A stretch of DNA of 51,927 nt from JAIOIW01 sp050304175. GTDB taxonomy: Bacteria; Pseudomonadota; Alphaproteobacteria; Rhizobiales; Rhizobiaceae. Made by a program: the position numbers and the translations under genes. Below, piece after piece: positions 1 through 7,771 of the stretch; position 1 is the stretch's first letter, and every line of letters begins with the position of its first letter. Under the pieces are notes generated by a model. That model had not been told where the DNA came from, did no database searches, and saw only the letters and a program-made list of their open reading frames with translations. Location of the stretch: the NCBI GenBank assembly GCA_050304175.1, contig JBNLDE010000046.1, positions 1 to 51,927 on the forward strand, written 5' to 3'.

Positions 1-229
1 CGGCCCATTCCTTCTGGGCGGCGTAGGCGGCGTCGATTGCCCGCTTCGTCTCTTCCGCGCCCATGTCGGGCAGACGGGCAATGATCGCGCCGGTCGACGG
101 ATTGTCGACCTCGAACACCGCGCCGCTTGCAACGGCATCGACCCAATCGCCGCCGATGCGCCCCGACGGACGCAGCAGGCCGGGATCGCTGAGACGAGAG
201 AGAAGTGAGCTTTCGATAGCCGCCGTCAT
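1..229 (-). CDS. gabD: succinate-semialdehyde dehydrogenase, N-terminal part (runs off window start)
   Basis: Only the first 76 codons are present; the gene continues beyond base 1. The visible N-terminus (a leader of about 16 residues, then RPSGRIGGDW and DNPSTGAIIARLPDMG) has the layout of the GabD subgroup of NAD(P)-dependent aldehyde dehydrogenases, which oxidise succinate semialdehyde to succinate. The catalytic Cys and Glu lie outside the window, so substrate cannot be judged directly. The ATG (227-229) overlaps the gabT stop codon as ATGA, so the two genes are translationally coupled, as expected for a GABA aminotransferase/dehydrogenase pair. Another semialdehyde dehydrogenase remains possible; the neighbour is the main support. 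Confidence 0.8.
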   Translation of the reverse strand, partial: MTAAIESSLLSRLSDPGLLRPSGRIGGDWVDAVASGAVFEVDNPSTGAIIARLPDMGAEETKRAIDAAYAAQKEWA

Positions 230-1500
230 GCCCGCGCCTCCCGGATGGATGCCTCGAGAATATCGAGCGCTTCGGAGAAGACTTCGTCCTGGATGGTGAT
301 CGGCGACAGGAAGCGGATCACGTTGGCGTGGATGCCGCAGGTCAGCAGGATCATTCCCTTCGACAGCGCGATCTCGCGGACGCGATTGGCGAAGCCCGGA
401 TTGGGTTCGCCGGACGCTGCATCCTTGAACTCGACCGCGTTCATGAAGCCCGGGCCGCGAATGTCGCTGATTTCGGGCACGTCGCCGCGCATGCCTTCCA
501 GCCTTTGCTTCAGCCGCGCGCCGAGCCGGTTGGCGCGATCGCAAAGCTGTTCCTCCTCGATCACGTCGAGCACGGCATGAGCGGCCGCGATACCGAGCGG
601 ATTACCGCCATAGGTGCCGCCAAGGCCACCCGGCGACGGCGCGTCCATGACACCCGCCTTGCCGGTGACGGCGGCGAGCGGAAATCCGCCGGCGAGGCTT
701 TTGGCCATCGTTACGAGGTCGGGCTCGATGCCGTATTGCTCAATGGCGAGCATGGTGCCGGTGCGCGCGAAACCCGTCTGCACCTCGTCGACGATCAGCA
801 GGATACCGTGCTTGTCGCAAACTTCGCGAAGCCGCTGCATGAAGCCCTTCGGCGTGACGTAGAAACCGCCCTCGCCCTGAACCGGTTCGATCACGATGGC
901 GGCGACACGCGCCGGATCGACATCGGCCTTGAACAGGCGCTCAAGCGCGGCGATGGATTCGTCCTCGCTGACGCCGTGCAGCTCGACGGGGAACGGCGCG
1001 TGGTAGACGTCGCCCGGCATGGCGCCGAAGCCAGCCTTGTACGGGAACACCTTGCCGGTCATTGCCATGCCCATGAAGGTACGGCCGTGGAACCCCCCGG
1101 AAAAGGCGACGATGGCGTTGCGGCCGGTCGATGCGCGCGCAATCTTCACCGCGTTCTCCAGCGCCTCGGCGCCGGTGGTGACGAAGATGGTCTTCTTCTC
1201 GCTCGGACCCGGTATGATTTTGTTCAGCCGCTCGGCCAGCGCCACATAGTTCTCGTAGGGCACGACCTGGTGGCAGGTGTGCGTGAAGCGGTCGAGTTGG
1301 TCGTGCACGGCCTTCATCACCTTCGGATGGCGATGGCCGGTGTTCAGAACCGCGATGCCGGAGGCGAAGTCGATATAGCGGCGGCCCTCGACGTCCCAGA
1401 TCTCGGCGTTCTCCGCCCGATCGGCGAAAATCTGCGTCTGGACACCCACCCCGCGGGCGATCGCGCCTTTGCGGCGTTCTTCCACTGTCTTGTTCAGCAT
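226..1500 (-). CDS. gabT: 4-aminobutyrate aminotransferase (class III PLP aminotransferase)
   Basis: A 424-residue class III (omega) aminotransferase that would convert GABA plus 2-oxoglutarate to succinate semialdehyde plus glutamate. Seen: the FASGIAVLNTGHRHP segment near residue 46, the PLP-phosphate region VTTGAEALENAVK (108-120), the cofactor Asp in IVDEVQTGFARTG (236-248) and the Schiff-base Lys267 in MAKSLAGGFPLAAV. Length matches GabT (about 425). The frame is open further upstream, but the ATG at 1498-1500 is preceded by GGGGAG and begins with the typical MLNKTVEERR. It overlaps gabD by 4 bp and starts 61 bp after the cupin gene on the same strand, so it may be the tail of the oxoprolinase operon. 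A beta-alanine or 5-aminovalerate aminotransferase is an alternative. Confidence 0.88.
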   Translation of the reverse strand: MLNKTVEERRKGAIARGVGVQTQIFADRAENAEIWDVEGRRYIDFASGIAVLNTGHRHPKVMKAVHDQLDRFTHTCHQVVPYENYVALAERLNKIIPGPSEKKTIFVTTGAEALENAVKIARASTGRNAIVAFSGGFHGRTFMGMAMTGKVFPYKAGFGAMPGDVYHAPFPVELHGVSEDESIAALERLFKADVDPARVAAIVIEPVQGEGGFYVTPKGFMQRLREVCDKHGILLIVDEVQTGFARTGTMLAIEQYGIEPDLVTMAKSLAGGFPLAAVTGKAGVMDAPSPGGLGGTYGGNPLGIAAAHAVLDVIEEEQLCDRANRLGARLKQRLEGMRGDVPEISDIRGPGFMNAVEFKDAASGEPNPGFANRVREIALSKGMILLTCGIHANVIRFLSPITIQDEVFSEALDILEASIREARA

Positions 1501-1561
1501 GCGTAACTCCCCGGGCCCTGCGGAACCCGCTTTGTGAAATCGGTGAAAGGGCGAGCCATCG

Positions 1562-1870
1562 TCATCGGTCGAGGCATTCGACCTCGATGAAGGCGCACCC
1601 GAAATCATTGGCATTGATGACATCGTGCTCCACACCGGTCTCCCGGAAATAGGGCACTCCGTCATGAAGATCGGCGAGGCGTTTCGTGCCACCCGGTTCG
1701 TGCAGCTCAAGCGCTCCGTCGAAAAGCGGCACTACCACGTAATCATGCTCATGGCGATGCCAGCCGGTATTGTCGCCGCGTGCGGCGAAGCGCCAATCGG
1801 TCACGCGCGGGCGGGCATTCTCGATGAGAACGGTCCCGCGCGCTATGCCCGGTTTTACGTCGCCGCACAT
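1562..1870 (-). CDS. small cupin-domain protein
   Basis: A 102-residue single-domain cupin. The first cupin motif is visible as GWHRHEHDYVVVPLFDG (about residues 36-52), with two His and an acidic residue placed to bind a metal; the second motif is less clear, around PYFRETGVEHDVIN. It resembles small cupins such as BauB that accompany beta-alanine/amino-acid degradation genes, but no enzymatic role can be assigned. It lies 7 bp after bioY and 61 bp before gabT, all on one strand. The chosen ATG lacks a clear ribosome-binding site; an internal GTG about 13 codons later (VLIENARPR) is an alternative start. Confidence 0.6.
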   Translation of the reverse strand: MCGDVKPGIARGTVLIENARPRVTDWRFAARGDNTGWHRHEHDYVVVPLFDGALELHEPGGTKRLADLHDGVPYFRETGVEHDVINANDFGCAFIEVECLDR

Positions 1871-1877
1871 GACGGGT

Positions 1878-2468
1878 TCAGGGCTTCGAGACGCCGCGCC
1901 ATGCGAGCGGCAGGATTACCGCCAGTAAGACGAGCTTCAGAGCTTCCGCCGGGAGGAACGGGTAGAGACCGAACTCGAGCACCGGCTTGTCCCAGCCGAT
2001 CAGCGTGCCGAGCCAGCCAAGTCCAAGGGCATAGACCGCGACGAGACCGGCAAGCGCCGCGAACGCCGCGGGGACGAGACGCCGGTCGAAGCCGCGTTCC
2101 GCGAACCATCCGGTCACGAAGGCCGCGACGACAAAGCCCGCGAGGTAGCCACCCGTGGCGCCCATCATGTAGGCAAGGCCGATGCCCTTTTCCGGCGTAC
2201 CGGCGAAGACCGGGAGGCCGAGTGCGCCTTCCGCGAGATAAAGCAGCACGGTTGCAGCACCGAGGCGAGCGCCGAGCGCGAAGCCGAGGAACAGAACCAC
2301 GAAGGTCTGCATGGTCATCGGTACGGGAAAGAACGGGATCTGCACCTTGGCGGAGGCCCAGAGAAGCGCCGTTCCGGCGACTGCGAGCAGGACCGGCTGA
2401 AGCGCGTTGCGCCTACCGCCGAGAACGGCGTTCAGAAGTGTCGGGGGCGTGGTTGCAAGTGTGGTCAT
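1878..2468 (-). CDS. bioY: BioY-family biotin transporter substrate-binding membrane protein
   Basis: A 196-residue hydrophobic protein with about six membrane segments, the architecture of the S component of biotin ECF transporters. Family features seen: KVQIPFFPVPMTMQTF near residues 42-57, the Gly/Ala-rich LGARLGAATVLLYLAEGALGLP stretch and YMMGATGGYLAGFV. No BioM/BioN genes are adjacent; solo BioY proteins are known in alphaproteobacteria. The start is well placed (AAAGGA 8 bases upstream of ATG). It follows pxpC by about 20 bp in an operon that also encodes a biotin carboxylase and a biotin carrier, so its likely job is to supply biotin to that enzyme. Confidence 0.9.
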   Translation of the reverse strand: MTTLATTPPTLLNAVLGGRRNALQPVLLAVAGTALLWASAKVQIPFFPVPMTMQTFVVLFLGFALGARLGAATVLLYLAEGALGLPVFAGTPEKGIGLAYMMGATGGYLAGFVVAAFVTGWFAERGFDRRLVPAAFAALAGLVAVYALGLGWLGTLIGWDKPVLEFGLYPFLPAEALKLVLLAVILPLAWRGVSKP

Positions 2469-2488
2469 TGTGACGTGTCCTTTCGCGA

Positions 2489-3463
2489 TCAGGAAAGAGC
2501 TTCGCGGATAGCGGTCATGGCCTTCGCGCGGTCATGGCGTGCGGCAAGCGCCGCATCCATGTCGACCTTCACGAAGCGGGTCGGCGTATGCGGCTGCAAC
2601 TGGCCGATCAGGTCCATGTCAGCGGAAATCACCGTGCCGATCATGAAGTAGCCGCCGCCCGATACCGCGTCGCGATGCAGCACGATCGGCTCCGTGCCGC
2701 TCGGCACCTGCACAGAGCCGTATGGGTAACAGGCGTCGGTGATGTTGGACGGATCGGCGCCGGCGCCGAACGGCTGCTCGCGCTCGACGAATTCGAGTTT
2801 GCGTCCGCCCTGGAACCGGTAACCCATGCGATCCGCCTCGTTCGCCACCTTCCAGGTGTCGTCGAAGAAGTCTTTCTGCGCCTGTTCGGTGATGCGGTGC
2901 CAGTAGAGGCCTGGCAAGACGCGCAGTTCCGCCGGATTACCCGGACCGCGGCGCAGGGTCTGCGGGACGCTCAAACCCTCCTTGACCGATTTCGCCCCCT
3001 TGCCGAGCGGCAGCGTGTCGCCCGGCTGAACGGCTCGGCCGTCAATGCCGCCGAGCGCACCGATGGCGTAGGTGGAACGGCTGCCAAGCTTGGGCGGCGT
3101 GTTGATTCCGCCCGAGATCGCGATATAGGCACGCGCGCCGCCCTTCAGGAAGTCGAAAGAAAGCACCTGCCCTGCCTTCACCGGGAAGGCGGTCCAGGTG
3201 TCGCGCGGCTCACCATCGACCTTGGGCGGCAGTTCGGCGCCGCAGACCGCGACCATGGCGTCTTCGGTGAACTCCAGTTCCGGACCGACAAAGACAGACT
3301 CGAGCCCGGCCGCGCCTTCGTCATTGCCGACCAGCAGATTGGCCGTTCGGAGGGCTAGGCGATCCATCGCGCCGCCCATCGGAATGCCGAGGTGATAGTA
3401 ACCCGGCCGCCCCATGTCCTGGATCGTGGTGGCGATGCCGGCGGAGATGACGTTAATCGGCAT
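2489..3463 (-). CDS. pxpC: 5-oxoprolinase subunit PxpC / KipA-type carboxyltransferase-like protein
   Basis: A 324-residue protein of the KipA/AHS2 family, homologous to half of the carboxyltransferase region of urea carboxylase. Family features: VISAGIATTIQDMGRPGYYHLGIPMGGAMD at the N-terminus (written here only as a landmark across residues 4-33), AVCGAELPP near 72-80, YIAISGGI near 113-120, and a C-terminal GSVQVPSGTEPIVLHRDA segment. In characterised bacteria PxpA, PxpB and PxpC together hydrolyse 5-oxoproline (pyroglutamate) to glutamate using ATP. Here it overlaps pxpB by 11 bp; its ribosome site (GGAGG) lies inside the pxpB 3' end. The presence of biotin carboxylase and carrier genes in the same operon leaves open a biotin-dependent reaction on a related amide. 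Confidence 0.85.
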   Translation of the reverse strand: MPINVISAGIATTIQDMGRPGYYHLGIPMGGAMDRLALRTANLLVGNDEGAAGLESVFVGPELEFTEDAMVAVCGAELPPKVDGEPRDTWTAFPVKAGQVLSFDFLKGGARAYIAISGGINTPPKLGSRSTYAIGALGGIDGRAVQPGDTLPLGKGAKSVKEGLSVPQTLRRGPGNPAELRVLPGLYWHRITEQAQKDFFDDTWKVANEADRMGYRFQGGRKLEFVEREQPFGAGADPSNITDACYPYGSVQVPSGTEPIVLHRDAVSGGGYFMIGTVISADMDLIGQLQPHTPTRFVKVDMDAALAARHDRAKAMTAIREALS

Positions 3464-4328
3464 GGAGAGCCTCCATCAGCTTGGCGTTGGTGCCGTCGAT
3501 ATCGGCGTTGTACTCGTCGAGCGAGAAGCGGACATTCTTGATCCGGGGCGCGAAAGTGCCCGCCTGCACCTCGGCGACAGCCGCGTCATATTCCTCGCGG
3601 TTGATCGGCTTCCATTTGACGATATCGCCCGGCTTGAAGAAGACCATGAAGTCCTGGAGATAGGAGACCTTCTGTTCCGGGTCGTAGATCGGCATGGGCG
3701 TGATGCCGAACATCTGGTAGCCGCCGGCGCCGCGCACCGAATAGATACAGGAGAAGCAGCCGCCGTAACCGACCGTCAGTCGCGGCGTGTCGGTGCGCGG
3801 GCGTAGATATTTCGGCACCTCGATCTGCCGCGGCCGATCGACCATCTGGTAGAGGAACGGCAGGCCGGAGACGAAGCCGACCATCGAGACGAACCACGGC
3901 GCACCCGAATGCGCCTCGATGAACCTCTTGACGCTGTCATAACCGTTGATGCGCGCGGCATATTCGATATCGGAGGCGTTCGGGTCCTGATGGCGTTCGC
4001 GGAAGCGCATCAGCGTCTCATGGGTCCATGGATCCTGGTAGTAGACCGGGATCTCGATGATACGGGTGTCGAGCACCGGCTCGGCGCTTTCCGCCGTCTC
4101 CTCCAGCCGCTTCAACTCCGCCATCATGTCGTTCGGGTGGATCACGTCGGGATCGAACTTGATCTGGAACGAGGCGTTGGCCGGGCAGATTTCGGTGACG
4201 CCCTTGATGTTGGCTTCTCGCACGGCATTCGTCATCGACAGGCTGACGAAGAACGCTTCAAGCGACATCGCCTCTTCGACTTCGACGAAGATGTGCTCAT
4301 CGCCTCCGAATGTGTATCGGCTACCCAT
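3453..4328 (-). CDS. pxpB: 5-oxoprolinase subunit PxpB / KipI-type protein
   Basis: A 291-residue KipI/AHS1-family protein, the usual partner of PxpC. The conserved core sits at the C-terminal half: IPVYYQ (about 100-105), WFVSMVGFVSGLPFLYQM, then KYLRPRTDTPRLTVGYGG and a Gly-rich GGYQMFGITPMPIYD. It is about 70 residues longer than E. coli PxpB because of an N-terminal extension (FGGDEHIFVEVEEAMSLEAF onward), as in KipI relatives found beside biotin carboxylases. Two Cys (GGCFSC) occur where many relatives have GGQTG. The start has a strong GGAGG 8 bases upstream. It overlaps accC by 8 bp and pxpC by 11 bp, so the three are almost surely co-translated and form a complex. Confidence 0.85.
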   Translation of the reverse strand: MGSRYTFGGDEHIFVEVEEAMSLEAFFVSLSMTNAVREANIKGVTEICPANASFQIKFDPDVIHPNDMMAELKRLEETAESAEPVLDTRIIEIPVYYQDPWTHETLMRFRERHQDPNASDIEYAARINGYDSVKRFIEAHSGAPWFVSMVGFVSGLPFLYQMVDRPRQIEVPKYLRPRTDTPRLTVGYGGCFSCIYSVRGAGGYQMFGITPMPIYDPEQKVSYLQDFMVFFKPGDIVKWKPINREEYDAAVAEVQAGTFAPRIKNVRFSLDEYNADIDGTNAKLMEALHAD

Positions 4329-5721
4329 GTGCCTGAGCCTCCTTTTTTTTCCTGATGAGATCGAGATTGTCTTCGAGCCACGGCTCTAGCCAGCGGGTGT
4401 GGACCGCGCCGGCGCGAACGTCGTCGCTTTCGAGAAGCGCCTGGAACAGCGGCGCTGTTGTCGGCAGGCCTTCGATCTGCAGCTCTCCGAGCGCGCGCTT
4501 AAGGCGCATCAGCGCCTTGTCGCGGTCTTCCGCCCAGACAATAAGTTTGCCGAGCAGCGAGTCGTAGAAGGGAGGCACCACGTAGCCCGGATAAAGCATA
4601 TGGTCGAAGCGGACGCCCGGCCCGTCCGGCGCCAGCAACTCGCCGACGATGCCGGGAAACGGCATGAAATTGTTTGCCGGGTCTTCGGCGTTCAGACGCA
4701 CTTCGATGGCATGGCCGGCGCGACTGATTGCATCCTGGCCGACGCGCAGCTTGCCGCCGCCGGCAATGGCGATCATTTCGGCAACCAGATCGGCGCCGCA
4801 GATCATCTCCGTGACCGGATGCTCCACCTGAATGCGGGTATTCATTTCGATGAAATAGAACTCGCCCGTGACGTCGTCGTACAGATACTCGATCGTGCCA
4901 GCGCCCTTGTAATTGACCGCCTTTGCCAGCGCGACGGCCGAACGGCACAATTGCTCGCGCACATCCTCGCTCAGAACAGCTGAAGGCGCCTCTTCCCAGA
5001 CCTTCTGGCGGCGGCGCTGCAGTGAGCATTCGCGTTCGAAGAAATGGACGGCATCCTCGCCGTCGCCGAGCACCTGCACCTCGATATGGCGGGCCCGCTC
5101 GATGACCTTCTCGATATAGATCCCGCCGTCGCCGAAGGCGGCCTTTGCTTCCGACGAGGCCTGCGGCGCAAGCGCATGGAACTCGCCCGCATCACGGGCG
5201 ATGCGGATACCGCGCCCGCCACCGCCCGCAGCCGCCTTGATCATCACCGGAAACCCGATATGCGCGGCAAGATGAGCGGCCGCCTCCATGTCCTCGATGA
5301 CGCCGTCGCTGCCCGGCACGGTCGGCACGTTTGCCTTTTTCGCCTCAGCGCGCGCTGCCGCCTTGTCGCCCATCAGTCGGATCGTGTCGCCGCTCGGACC
5401 GACGAAGATCAGCCCGGCATTCGCGACCGCATCCGCAAAGGCAGCGTTCTCAGCGAGGAAGCCGTAGCCCGGATGGATCGCATCGGCGCCACTTTCCTTG
5501 GCAGCCTTCAGGATGGCTCCGACATCGAGATAGGATTTCGCGGCCTGCGGCGGGCCGATATTGACCGCCTCGTCGGCCATGCGCACCGCGCGGCTGTCCC
5601 TGTCGGCCTCGCTGTGCACCTGCACCGTGGCGATGCCGAGATCGCGCGCGGCCCGGATAATGCGGACCGCGATTTCGCCTCGATTGGCGATCAGCAGCTT
5701 CTTGATATTGCCCTTGTCCAC
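4321..5721 (-). CDS. accC: biotin carboxylase subunit (AccC family)
   Basis: A 466-residue ATP-grasp biotin carboxylase: it carboxylates carrier-bound biotin using bicarbonate and ATP. Seen: KKLLIANRGEIAVRIIRAA at the N-terminus, the Gly-rich ATP loop KAAAGGGGRGIR, the EVQVLGD segment and the active-site FIEMNTRIQVEHPVTEMI. It is slightly longer than the 449-residue E. coli enzyme. The start is GTG (5719-5721) with GAGGA 7 bases upstream. Context argues against housekeeping acetyl-CoA carboxylase: it sits between a short biotin carrier gene (8 bp away) and pxpB (8-bp overlap), without accA/accD. I infer a dedicated subunit of a urea-carboxylase-like or oxoprolinase-associated complex. Confidence 0.9.
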   Translation of the reverse strand: MDKGNIKKLLIANRGEIAVRIIRAARDLGIATVQVHSEADRDSRAVRMADEAVNIGPPQAAKSYLDVGAILKAAKESGADAIHPGYGFLAENAAFADAVANAGLIFVGPSGDTIRLMGDKAAARAEAKKANVPTVPGSDGVIEDMEAAAHLAAHIGFPVMIKAAAGGGGRGIRIARDAGEFHALAPQASSEAKAAFGDGGIYIEKVIERARHIEVQVLGDGEDAVHFFERECSLQRRRQKVWEEAPSAVLSEDVREQLCRSAVALAKAVNYKGAGTIEYLYDDVTGEFYFIEMNTRIQVEHPVTEMICGADLVAEMIAIAGGGKLRVGQDAISRAGHAIEVRLNAEDPANNFMPFPGIVGELLAPDGPGVRFDHMLYPGYVVPPFYDSLLGKLIVWAEDRDKALMRLKRALGELQIEGLPTTAPLFQALLESDDVRAGAVHTRWLEPWLEDNLDLIRKKKEAQAHG

Positions 5722-5729
5722 GTTCGTCC

Positions 5730-5969
5730 TCAGTCCAGTTCGGCGATCGTCTGGCCGGCCATGACCGGCTCGGCATCTCCGATAGGAAATCCGGAGATCG
5801 TTCCGTCGGCATCCGCCTTCACTTCGTGAAAGGTCTTCATCACCTCCACGAGGCCGATCGTGTCGCCTTTCGCGACCGTGTCGCCGACTTCCTTGAAGGC
5901 CGGCTGATCGGGTGCGGGTTTGCGGTAGAAGGTTCCCGGGATCGGGGATTTGACCTCGTGCTTTGCCAT
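5730..5969 (-). CDS. short biotin carboxyl carrier protein
   Basis: A 79-residue stand-alone biotinyl domain (KSPIPGTFYRKP, GDTVAKGDTIGLVEVMKTFHEV, ISGFPIGDAEPVMAGQTIAELD). The biotinylated lysine is in VEVMKTF, where most carriers have EAMKM. It lacks the long N-terminal part and the thumb loop of AccB in acetyl-CoA carboxylase, so it is a minimal carrier. AAGGAG precedes the ATG. It lies between pxpA and accC and presumably shuttles carboxybiotin from AccC to the PxpB/PxpC pair, which is homologous to the carboxyltransferase of urea carboxylase. The partner assignment is inference from gene order. Confidence 0.85.
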   Translation of the reverse strand: MAKHEVKSPIPGTFYRKPAPDQPAFKEVGDTVAKGDTIGLVEVMKTFHEVKADADGTISGFPIGDAEPVMAGQTIAELD

Positions 5970-6002
5970 CGGATGTCTCTCCTTCGTGATTGGGCGTCCG
6001 CC

Positions 6003-6731
6003 TCAGGCGGCTTCGAACTCGCCGATAGCCTTCTGCACCGCCTTGGCGATTTCGACGGCGTTCGGGGTGTCGGAATGGATGCAGATCGTTTCTGCGCGCA
6101 CCTGCAACGGCTTGCCGTTGATCGAGGCGATCTTTCCGTCGCGCACAGCGGCAACCGCGCGTTCTGCCGCTAAGGAAGGATCGACCGCGTTGTGTTCGCG
6201 GGTGATGATCAGCCCGCCATTGTCGTCATATTCGAGATCGGCGAAAAACTCAGCCTGGAAGCCGACGCCACGCTCGCCGTATATTTTCTCGTGCAGCGTG
6301 TTTGCGATACCGAGCACCGGAACCTGGTAGACCTCGGCGGCATCGGCGACCGCGTGAGCGATGTGCTCTATTCGCGCGGCCATGCCGTACAGCGCGCCGT
6401 GGGGCTTAAGATGAGAAAGGGTCACACCGGCGGCATCGAGGAAGCCTTTCAGCGCACCGATCTGGTAGATGATGATATTCGCCATCTCGTCGCGGTCGAT
6501 CTTCATTTCGCGACGGCCGAAGCCCGGCAGGTCCGGCAGGGAAAAATGGGCGCCAACCTTGACGCCGTATTTCTGTGCAAGCTCCACCGTACGGCGCATA
6601 TGGTTCGGGTCGGAACCATGAAAACCACAGGCGACGTTTGCCTGCGATATGAACGGCATGATCCCCTCGTCATCGCCCATCTTGTAGAGCCCGAAGCTCT
6701 CACCCATGTCGCAGTTCAATTCCACAGGCAT
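6003..6731 (-). CDS. pxpA: 5-oxoprolinase subunit PxpA (LamB/YcsF family)
   Basis: A 242-residue LamB/YcsF-family TIM-barrel-like protein. Diagnostic motifs: ELNCDMGESFG at residues 4-14, SQANVACGFHGSDP near 35-48, KVGAHFSLPDLPGFGRR, and LKPHGALYG near 111-119. Length is as in E. coli PxpA (244). The frame is open six codons further, but the ATG at 6729-6731 follows GAGGAGGACGAG, a near-perfect ribosome site that overlaps the permease stop codon. Family knowledge: PxpA carries out the ring-opening half of ATP-dependent 5-oxoprolinase together with PxpB and PxpC. Its place directly after a three-gene ABC importer suggests the importer brings in its substrate. Confidence 0.9.
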   Translation of the reverse strand: MPVELNCDMGESFGLYKMGDDEGIMPFISQANVACGFHGSDPNHMRRTVELAQKYGVKVGAHFSLPDLPGFGRREMKIDRDEMANIIIYQIGALKGFLDAAGVTLSHLKPHGALYGMAARIEHIAHAVADAAEVYQVPVLGIANTLHEKIYGERGVGFQAEFFADLEYDDNGGLIITREHNAVDPSLAAERAVAAVRDGKIASINGKPLQVRAETICIHSDTPNAVEIAKAVQKAIGEFEAA

Positions 6732-6745
6732 GAAACTCGTCCTCC

Positions 6746-7771
6746 TCAATCTTTAAGCGATGCGACGTAACGCAGACGGATCTGATCCGCGATCACCGCG
6801 AGGATCAGAAGGGCGCCAAGCACCACGGTCTGCAGGTAGGATTCGATGCGCGCCAGATTCATGCCGTTCTGTACGAGACCGATGAATAGCGCGCCGAGCA
6901 CTACATTCTCCAACCGGCCCACGCCGCCGCGCAGGCTGACGCCGGCGATGACGCAGGCGGCGATGGATTCGAGCGGCATTGATGCACCGATATTGGCCTC
7001 GCCCGTGTCGAGCCGGGCGGTCAGCAACATTCCGGCGACAGCAGAAAAGAAGGCGCAAAGCACATAGGTAAAGAACAACGTGCCGGTCGTATTGATGCCC
7101 GATAGCGATGCCGCCTTCAGATTGCCGCCGACGGCATAGAAATAGCGGCCTTGCGGCGTCCAATAGAGAAAAGCGTAGAGCCCCACCGCCAGCAGCACCG
7201 CGACATATACGGGTGCTGCGATACCGAACAACATGCCGAAGCCGAATAGGTCTCCGAATGCAACCGGCATGCCGTAGACCGGAACGCCGCCCGTGAGAAA
7301 GAGCGCGATGCCGAACCCGACGGATGCCATTCCGAGCGTCATCATGAAAGGCGAGACGTTGAAGAAAGCGACGCCGATACCGTTCGCCACGCCGATCGAG
7401 ACCCCGGCGATAACACCCGCCAGACATCCGAGCGCAATTGCAAACCCTGCCATGTCGGGAAACGCGGCATAGAAAGCGGCCATCGCCATCGCGCCGACGA
7501 CCGAGGACAGTGCCAGGATTGTGCCGACCGAAAGGTCGAACCCACCTGTCAGGAGCGCCATCATCTGGCCCAGTGAAACGATCATCAGATAGACCGACTG
7601 GCGCAGCACGTTCATCAGGTTGCGCGGTGTCAGGAAATTGTCGGACATCAGTGTGAACACGACAACGGCAATCACGAGCAGGAATGGCAGGATACCGAGC
7701 TTGACGAAAAGCCGCTTGACGACATTCGAGGTGCTGCGGGACGGCTGCCCGGACAGGGTATTACCGGCCAT
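6746..7771 (-). CDS. ABC transporter permease (ribose/CUT2 type, RbsC-like)
   Basis: A 341-residue integral membrane permease with eight to ten hydrophobic segments. The family signature is seen in LTGGFDLSVGTILALSSVVGAMAM (around residues 76-99) and in the C-terminal CVIAGVSLRGGVGRLENVVLGALFIGLVQNGM region (about 270-302). It belongs to the RbsC/XylH class, usually forming a homodimer with one double-domain ATPase. The start codon shares an A with the ATPase stop (TAATG), with GGGAGG upstream inside that gene. The stop overlaps the pxpA ribosome site. Class members move sugars, autoinducer-2 and some other small molecules; in this operon a cyclic amide or amino-acid derivative is more likely, but that is inference. 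Confidence 0.9.
   Translation of the reverse strand: MAGNTLSGQPSRSTSNVVKRLFVKLGILPFLLVIAVVVFTLMSDNFLTPRNLMNVLRQSVYLMIVSLGQMMALLTGGFDLSVGTILALSSVVGAMAMAAFYAAFPDMAGFAIALGCLAGVIAGVSIGVANGIGVAFFNVSPFMMTLGMASVGFGIALFLTGGVPVYGMPVAFGDLFGFGMLFGIAAPVYVAVLLAVGLYAFLYWTPQGRYFYAVGGNLKAASLSGINTTGTLFFTYVLCAFFSAVAGMLLTARLDTGEANIGASMPLESIAACVIAGVSLRGGVGRLENVVLGALFIGLVQNGMNLARIESYLQTVVLGALLILAVIADQIRLRYVASLKD

Noticed and set aside
4321..5969. accB/accC as part of housekeeping acetyl-CoA carboxylase
   Set aside because: The carrier is too short for AccB, the genes overlap pxpB, and accA/accD are absent; a dedicated enzyme is more likely.
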